DNA from: Candidatus Zixiibacteriota bacterium
Lineage (GTDB): Bacteria > Zixibacteria > MSB-5A5 > GN15 > FEB-12
DNA length: 35,092 nucleotides
Direction: 5' to 3'
NCBI GenBank assembly: GCA_020344395.1
Contig: CP070824.1
Coordinates: 1,288,679-1,323,770, forward strand
In this document: positions 31,772-35,092 of the stretch, piece after piece
Layout of the letters: every line of letters starts with the position of its first letter
Position numbering within the stretch: the first letter of the stretch is position 1
Notes under the pieces: generated by a model
The model's database searches: none
What the model saw: the letters and a program-made list of their open reading frames with translations, nothing else
Told to the model about the DNA's origin: nothing
Translations under genes and position numbers: made by a program

Positions 31772-33757
31772 ATGCGCGGAATCCGACCCTGCCGTATTCC
31801 GGCCGCCCTGCTGGGTGCAGCCGCCATACTTATGTTCGTTGTGGCCCATGCGGCCGCACAGGACACACTTCTGATAAACTATCAGGGGTATCTGACTGAC
31901 ATTTCCGGCGATCCCGTTAACGGCAACGTCATAATGACCTTTTCCATCTACGACGCCGGAGGGGTGTCACAATGGACCGAGACCCACGGTTCCGTGGAGG
32001 TGGCCAGCGGCCTGTTCGGTGTAGTGCTCGGCTCGGAAAGCGCACTGCCGGCCACGGTGTTTGATGGCTCCCTGCGATACCTGGGGATTCAGGTCGGCAC
32101 AGATGTGGAGATGAGCCCCCGCACGCTGATGACTTCGGCGCCGGGAGCGGCTGTTGCCCGGCGGATGGCCGGTGACCTTCACACTGCGCCGGGGCTGCTG
32201 GTCTTAAAAGACGCCAGCGGAGACTCGTCGATTGTGTTAAGCGCCGACGCCGCAGCGAATGCCATGAAAATCACCTGGGGCAGTCCGCCGAATGACCAGT
32301 TTCCCGCCTTCGAGGTGGTATCCGATGCGGCAGCGGAGAAAGTTACAATGGGGCTCGCCGCACCGCCGGATGACATTACGCCGGGGATAGAGCTTGCCGT
32401 TGATGCCCTGACCAACACGGGGTCTTTCCGGATCGGTGCACCGCCGGATGACAGTCATCCCTCCTTCGAGGTGGTGTCCGATGCGGCCACTGAGAAGGTA
32501 ACAATGGGGCTGAGTTTTCCACCGGATCCTTACACGCCGGGTATAGAGCTTGCCGTTGACGCCCTGACCAACACAGGGTCTTTCCGGATCGCCTCACCGC
32601 CGGATGACACATATCCCTCCTTCGAGGTGGTATGCGATGCGGCGGCGGAGAAAGTCACAATGGGGCTAGGTGCTCCGCCGGATGACCAAACGCCGGGTAT
32701 AGAGCTTGCCGTTGATGCCCTGACAAACACGGGGTCTTTCCGGATCGCCTCACCGCCGGATGACAACTATCCCGCCATTCAGTTGAGTTCCGACGACACG
32801 GAAGCGCTGCTGGCAATGCAAGGGCTTGATGCGAACTCATTGATGGAGGTCGGCGTCAACAGCAGCGCCCACCTGATGATGATGGACAGGCCAGGCACTG
32901 TGGACAGCTCGATGCTAACGATGCGGGTAGATTCCGGACAGGGCTCTCGCATTGAGTTAGAATATGGTGAATCGGCGGCTCAGTGTACCGGCTCTATCAT
33001 TGCCGGGAGCCAGGACGGAGCGGTTCTCACGGCCATGTACTGTCTGGCCAGTGACGGTGCCGGTGTCAGTCAGCGCACTGCAAAATGGGATTCGTGGGCG
33101 AAACCCGACCAGAGTGCCGGATCTGACTACTGGATGCAGCTACCTGTGGAATCCGGTGAGTCATCCTTCTACTCAGGGCTGGCTGCCGGGCTGGGAAAGT
33201 CTGAAATGTCGTGTGTCGGTATTTCGCCACGTGGCGACAGCACCGCGGTGGTGGTCACAGTCAACGATACAATGGCCGAGGTGTCGCTTTTTGAGGGTAC
33301 TACTTCCGATCCACCTGATATCGTGCTGAGAACCACCAACGCCGACGACGGCCGGGTCGGAATCAACACCGACAGCCCGAGTGAAGCCTTGTACGTTGTA
33401 GGTAACATCGTGGCGACAGGCACCATCACAGAACTCTCTGACGGACGACTCAAGGAAAACGTCACTCCGGTGACAGATGCTTTAGATAAGATCAGCAAAC
33501 TTCGGGGAGTAAACTTCGAGTGGCACTCCGATGAGAGTGACGAGATGCGACTGCCCAAAGGCAGACAGATCGGTGTAATTGCACAGGAAGTAGAGAGGGT
33601 GCTTCCGGAAGTCGTCAACACGCCTGACGACGGTTACAAATCAGTTGACTATGGTAAGCTGACGGCTGTCTTAATCGAAGCCGTCAAGGAACAGCAGCAG
33701 ACAATAGATGAACTAAAAGCTCAGCTTGAAGAGTTGAGCGCCGAAGTAAGGAAATAA
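31772..33757 (+). CDS. Secreted fibre-like protein 2: shared N-domain, PPDD tandem repeats, S74 chaperone tail
   Basis: 661 residues; the ATG at 31772 has AGAGG about 7 nt upstream. The signal peptide ends near AHAAAQD (~29). The N-domain (30-135; LLINYQGYLTD... DVEMSPRTLMTSAP) is homologous to those of the two neighbouring fibre proteins. Residues ~153-345 hold tandem 26-residue units that each end in a PPDD..P motif, arranged as near-identical 52-residue pairs. After a beta-rich region, the C-terminal ~107 residues (LSDGRLKENVTPV... GVIAQEVERVLPEVV... VDYGKLTAVLIEAVKE) are a classic S74 peptidase/chaperone domain ending in a coiled coil. In phage fibres this domain trimerises the fibre and then cleaves itself off at a Ser. 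Confidence 0.85.
   Translation: MRGIRPCRIPAALLGAAAILMFVVAHAAAQDTLLINYQGYLTDISGDPVNGNVIMTFSIYDAGGVSQWTETHGSVEVASGLFGVVLGSESALPATVFDGSLRYLGIQVGTDVEMSPRTLMTSAPGAAVARRMAGDLHTAPGLLVLKDASGDSSIVLSADAAANAMKITWGSPPNDQFPAFEVVSDAAAEKVTMGLAAPPDDITPGIELAVDALTNTGSFRIGAPPDDSHPSFEVVSDAATEKVTMGLSFPPDPYTPGIELAVDALTNTGSFRIASPPDDTYPSFEVVCDAAAEKVTMGLGAPPDDQTPGIELAVDALTNTGSFRIASPPDDNYPAIQLSSDDTEALLAMQGLDANSLMEVGVNSSAHLMMMDRPGTVDSSMLTMRVDSGQGSRIELEYGESAAQCTGSIIAGSQDGAVLTAMYCLASDGAGVSQRTAKWDSWAKPDQSAGSDYWMQLPVESGESSFYSGLAAGLGKSEMSCVGISPRGDSTAVVVTVNDTMAEVSLFEGTTSDPPDIVLRTTNADDGRVGINTDSPSEALYVVGNIVATGTITELSDGRLKENVTPVTDALDKISKLRGVNFEWHSDESDEMRLPKGRQIGVIAQEVERVLPEVVNTPDDGYKSVDYGKLTAVLIEAVKEQQQTIDELKAQLEELSAEVRK
32309..32776 (+). 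repeat. Three tandem 156-bp repeats (2 x 26 residues each)
   Basis: The units start at 32309, 32465 and 32621, exactly 156 bp apart, and encode FEVVSDAA(A/T)EKVTMGL...TPG followed by IELAVDALTNTGSFRI...P. Large stretches are almost identical in DNA, including synonymous sites, which points to recent duplication or gene conversion. The second halves are the best conserved. Half-units flank the array on both sides. Confidence 0.95.
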
Positions 33758-33793
33758 GAAGACAACTTATTGGTTCAGGCAGGAGGAAGTTTC

Positions 33794-34828
33794 ATGCAGC
33801 GTGTTGGAATTCTCTTTGTTGCGCTCGCAGTTGTGTTGTTTGCATCAGCCGCCGTGGCCGACGTGCCACAGACAATCAACTACCAGGGGAGGCTGACCGA
33901 CCCGTCAGGCGATCCGGTGCCGGATGGTGAGTATGAATTGTCGTTCAGAATCTACAATGTTGCGGAGGGTGGTCTGCCGGTGTGGGGGCCGGAATCACCC
34001 AAACCGATAACGGTCACTGACGGGCTTTTCACCTGGCCGCTCGGATGGTTGCTGAGTTTCCCGGCCGGATTCTTTGACGACACCTCCCGCTGGCTGGGTA
34101 TCACGGTCGAGTCCGATCCGGAAATCGAACCACGGACGCAACTTAACTCGGTGCCGTACGCATACCATGCGCTCCGGGCGGATAACGTCGGCCCCTGGTC
34201 TACGGTCGACAGCAGCGTCTACCGCGCCAACGGGTGTGTCGGCATAGGCACGGCCACACCGCGGGCCATGCTCGATGTGGCCGGTCCCCTGCGCGTGCTG
34301 CGCAATGACGATTTCTCGTGGCCGAGTGACGGCGAGGGGATGGAGATATTCTATGACCCGGTGGAGAGGGTCGGTGTCATTGAGGTCTTCGACCGTCCGC
34401 TCGGGTACCGCAAAATGAACTTCCGGCACAGCTATGTCGGCTTTCACGTGGACAATCCTCAGTACCGCGTGGACGTAGCCGGTGATGTTCATGCCTCGAG
34501 TTTTCCGACATCATCGGATGTCAGGTTCAAGAAGAACATCAGGAAACTGGATAACGTGCTGGAGAAGCTGGACCAGATCCGGGGAGTTTCGTTTGATTGG
34601 AACGCAAAGTACGAAGAACTCGGCCGTTCAACGGGTCACCGCGAGATAGGCGTGATCGCTCAGGAGGTCGAGAAGGCTTTCCCGGAACTCGTGTCCACAT
34701 GGGCCGATGAGGATTACCGGGCGGTCGACTACGGCCGCATGACGGCCGTACTGATCGAGGCGATCAAAGAGTTGAAGGCGGAGAACGAGTCGCTGAAACA
34801 GCGGATCGAGAAGCTGGAAAAGCAATAG
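33794..34828 (+). CDS. Secreted fibre-like protein 3: shared N-domain, short middle, S74 chaperone tail
   Basis: 344 residues; the ATG at 33794 has AGGAGG upstream, 36 nt after fibre gene 2. A signal peptide (to ~22) is followed by the shared N-domain (23-130; INYQGRLTDPSGDPVPDGEY... EIEPRTQLNSVPYAYHALRAD), which is closest to that of fibre protein 1. A short segment (~140-235) includes NGCVGIGTATPRAMLDV, a motif typical of S74 proteins. The C-terminal ~106 residues (SSDVRFKKNIRKL... EIGVIAQEVEKAFPELV... VDYGRMTAVLIEAIKEL) form the S74 domain plus coiled coil and closely resemble protein 2. It is a minimal version of the architecture and may be the base or a short fibre. Confidence 0.86.
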   Translation: MQRVGILFVALAVVLFASAAVADVPQTINYQGRLTDPSGDPVPDGEYELSFRIYNVAEGGLPVWGPESPKPITVTDGLFTWPLGWLLSFPAGFFDDTSRWLGITVESDPEIEPRTQLNSVPYAYHALRADNVGPWSTVDSSVYRANGCVGIGTATPRAMLDVAGPLRVLRNDDFSWPSDGEGMEIFYDPVERVGVIEVFDRPLGYRKMNFRHSYVGFHVDNPQYRVDVAGDVHASSFPTSSDVRFKKNIRKLDNVLEKLDQIRGVSFDWNAKYEELGRSTGHREIGVIAQEVEKAFPELVSTWADEDYRAVDYGRMTAVLIEAIKELKAENESLKQRIEKLEKQ

Positions 34829-34900
34829 CAGCCAGCGCCGGCGAGCAGGCTGCAGCTTTAGGTTAAGAGCATACGGATGATGCGTATCATGTCCGTATGC
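34828..34900 (+). terminator. Two hairpins after the last fibre gene, possible transcription end
   Basis: GCAGCC/GGCTGC (34828-34833 with 34848-34853) overlaps the stop codon. A stronger stem GCATACGGA/TCCGTATGC (34869-34877 with 34892-34900) has an internal TGAT/ATCA pair. Neither is followed directly by a U-run, so intrinsic termination is uncertain. Confidence 0.35.
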
Positions 34901-35072
34901 GAACATGGGCTGTCTCAAAACCGGACACTTTTGTGGCCTGCCGTTTCTGTTATTTCTTTTAATTACAACAAGTTAGACGGCCCGGCACACCCGTTGCGGA
35001 GATTTGGTGCATGATAGGTTACGTGGTACTCTGCGCAGGTGTAAATCACTACGAGAAACCGGGGAGACAGCC

Positions 35073-35092
35073 GTGTTCAAGCATTATCTGAA
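35073..35092 (+). CDS. Start of a second probable MacB/FtsX-type permease (partial)
   Basis: A GTG at 35073 with GGGGAG about 7 nt upstream begins VFKHYL, then the window ends. The initial residues and GTG start resemble the permease at 24043 (VLKSYLRVALRN) and the family's usual MxKxYLxxALRN opening. Only six complete codons are visible, so this is a guess from a short match. Confidence 0.35.

Noticed and set aside
32179-32840. Several minus-strand frames through the PPDD repeats
   Set aside because: They repeat themselves because the sense strand is repetitive; they carry no independent coding signal.
33226-33239. TCGCCACGTGGCGA palindrome in fibre gene 2, considered as a parS-like site
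   Set aside because: It shares only the central CACGTG with parS and lies in coding sequence far from parAB; likely chance.
28647-34828. Prophage tail-fibre module
   Set aside because: S74 domains suggest phage, but each protein has a Sec signal peptide and a bacterial N-domain, and no capsid, terminase, baseplate or integrase genes are present.
34901-34970. Sequence 'TGTCTCAAAACCGGACACTTTTG' region considered as an IS end
   Set aside because: No transposase, matching inverted end or target duplication is visible in the window.
1-35092. CRISPR arrays, tRNA or rRNA genes
   Set aside because: No regularly spaced direct repeats with unique spacers, and no cloverleaf or rRNA-like segments, were recognised when reading both strands.

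Overview
The window looks like a chromosomal segment from a diderm bacterium of the FCB group, quite possibly candidate phylum Zixibacteria or a close relative. This is inferred from the Gram-negative-type YidC with a large periplasmic domain, the many Sec signal peptides, and a secreted protease ending in a dockerin-like tail with the 'GNVDGD...VDIGDLTxLIDYLF' pattern that I associate with that lineage. No rRNA, tRNA, insertion sequence, prophage core gene or CRISPR array was seen.

Left part (1-12.4 kb, all minus strand): a moxR - DNA methyltransferase - DUF58 operon lies at the edge. A 450-bp intergenic region follows that carries a cluster of DnaA boxes. Next comes a long operon read right to left: rpmH, rnpA, yidD, yidC, mnmE, mnmG, rsmG, parA, parB, an M23 peptidase and a bactofilin. 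This is the classic origin-proximal housekeeping block. It contains one perfect parS site (in rsmG) and one near-perfect parS (between mnmE and mnmG). The DnaA-box cluster sits at the distal, bactofilin end of the operon rather than at the rpmH end, and dnaA is not in the window. The mnmE gene has its conserved N-terminus out of frame with any start codon because of a 10-A homopolymer.

Middle part (12.5-23.7 kb): a glucuronyl C5-epimerase-like protein converges with a GT4 glycosyltransferase and a MurJ-type flippase, suggesting an exported polysaccharide. Then come a NUDIX hydrolase with an M24 peptidase, a small P-loop ATPase, a secreted M1-peptidase homologue whose zinc site is destroyed, an archaeal-type ornithine cyclodeaminase (TIGR00300 family), HflX, and a single-domain response regulator.

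Right part (24-35 kb, plus strand): a MacB/FtsX-type permease, a secreted M43 metalloprotease with PKD and dockerin-like domains, and then three secreted proteins with one shared architecture: signal peptide, a common ~100-residue N-terminal domain, a variable or repetitive middle, and a C-terminal S74 intramolecular-chaperone domain with a coiled coil. These look like phage-tail-fibre-style trimeric surface fibres encoded by the cell. One has about 16 copies of a 15-residue YadA-head-like repeat; another has a near-identical 52-residue (2 x 26) tandem repeat. A small GYD-domain gene sits between the first two. The window ends at the first codons of what appears to be a second permease of the MacB/FtsX type.

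The best candidates for something new are the fibre trio and the rearranged origin/partition locus with its parAB-M23-bactofilin arrangement.
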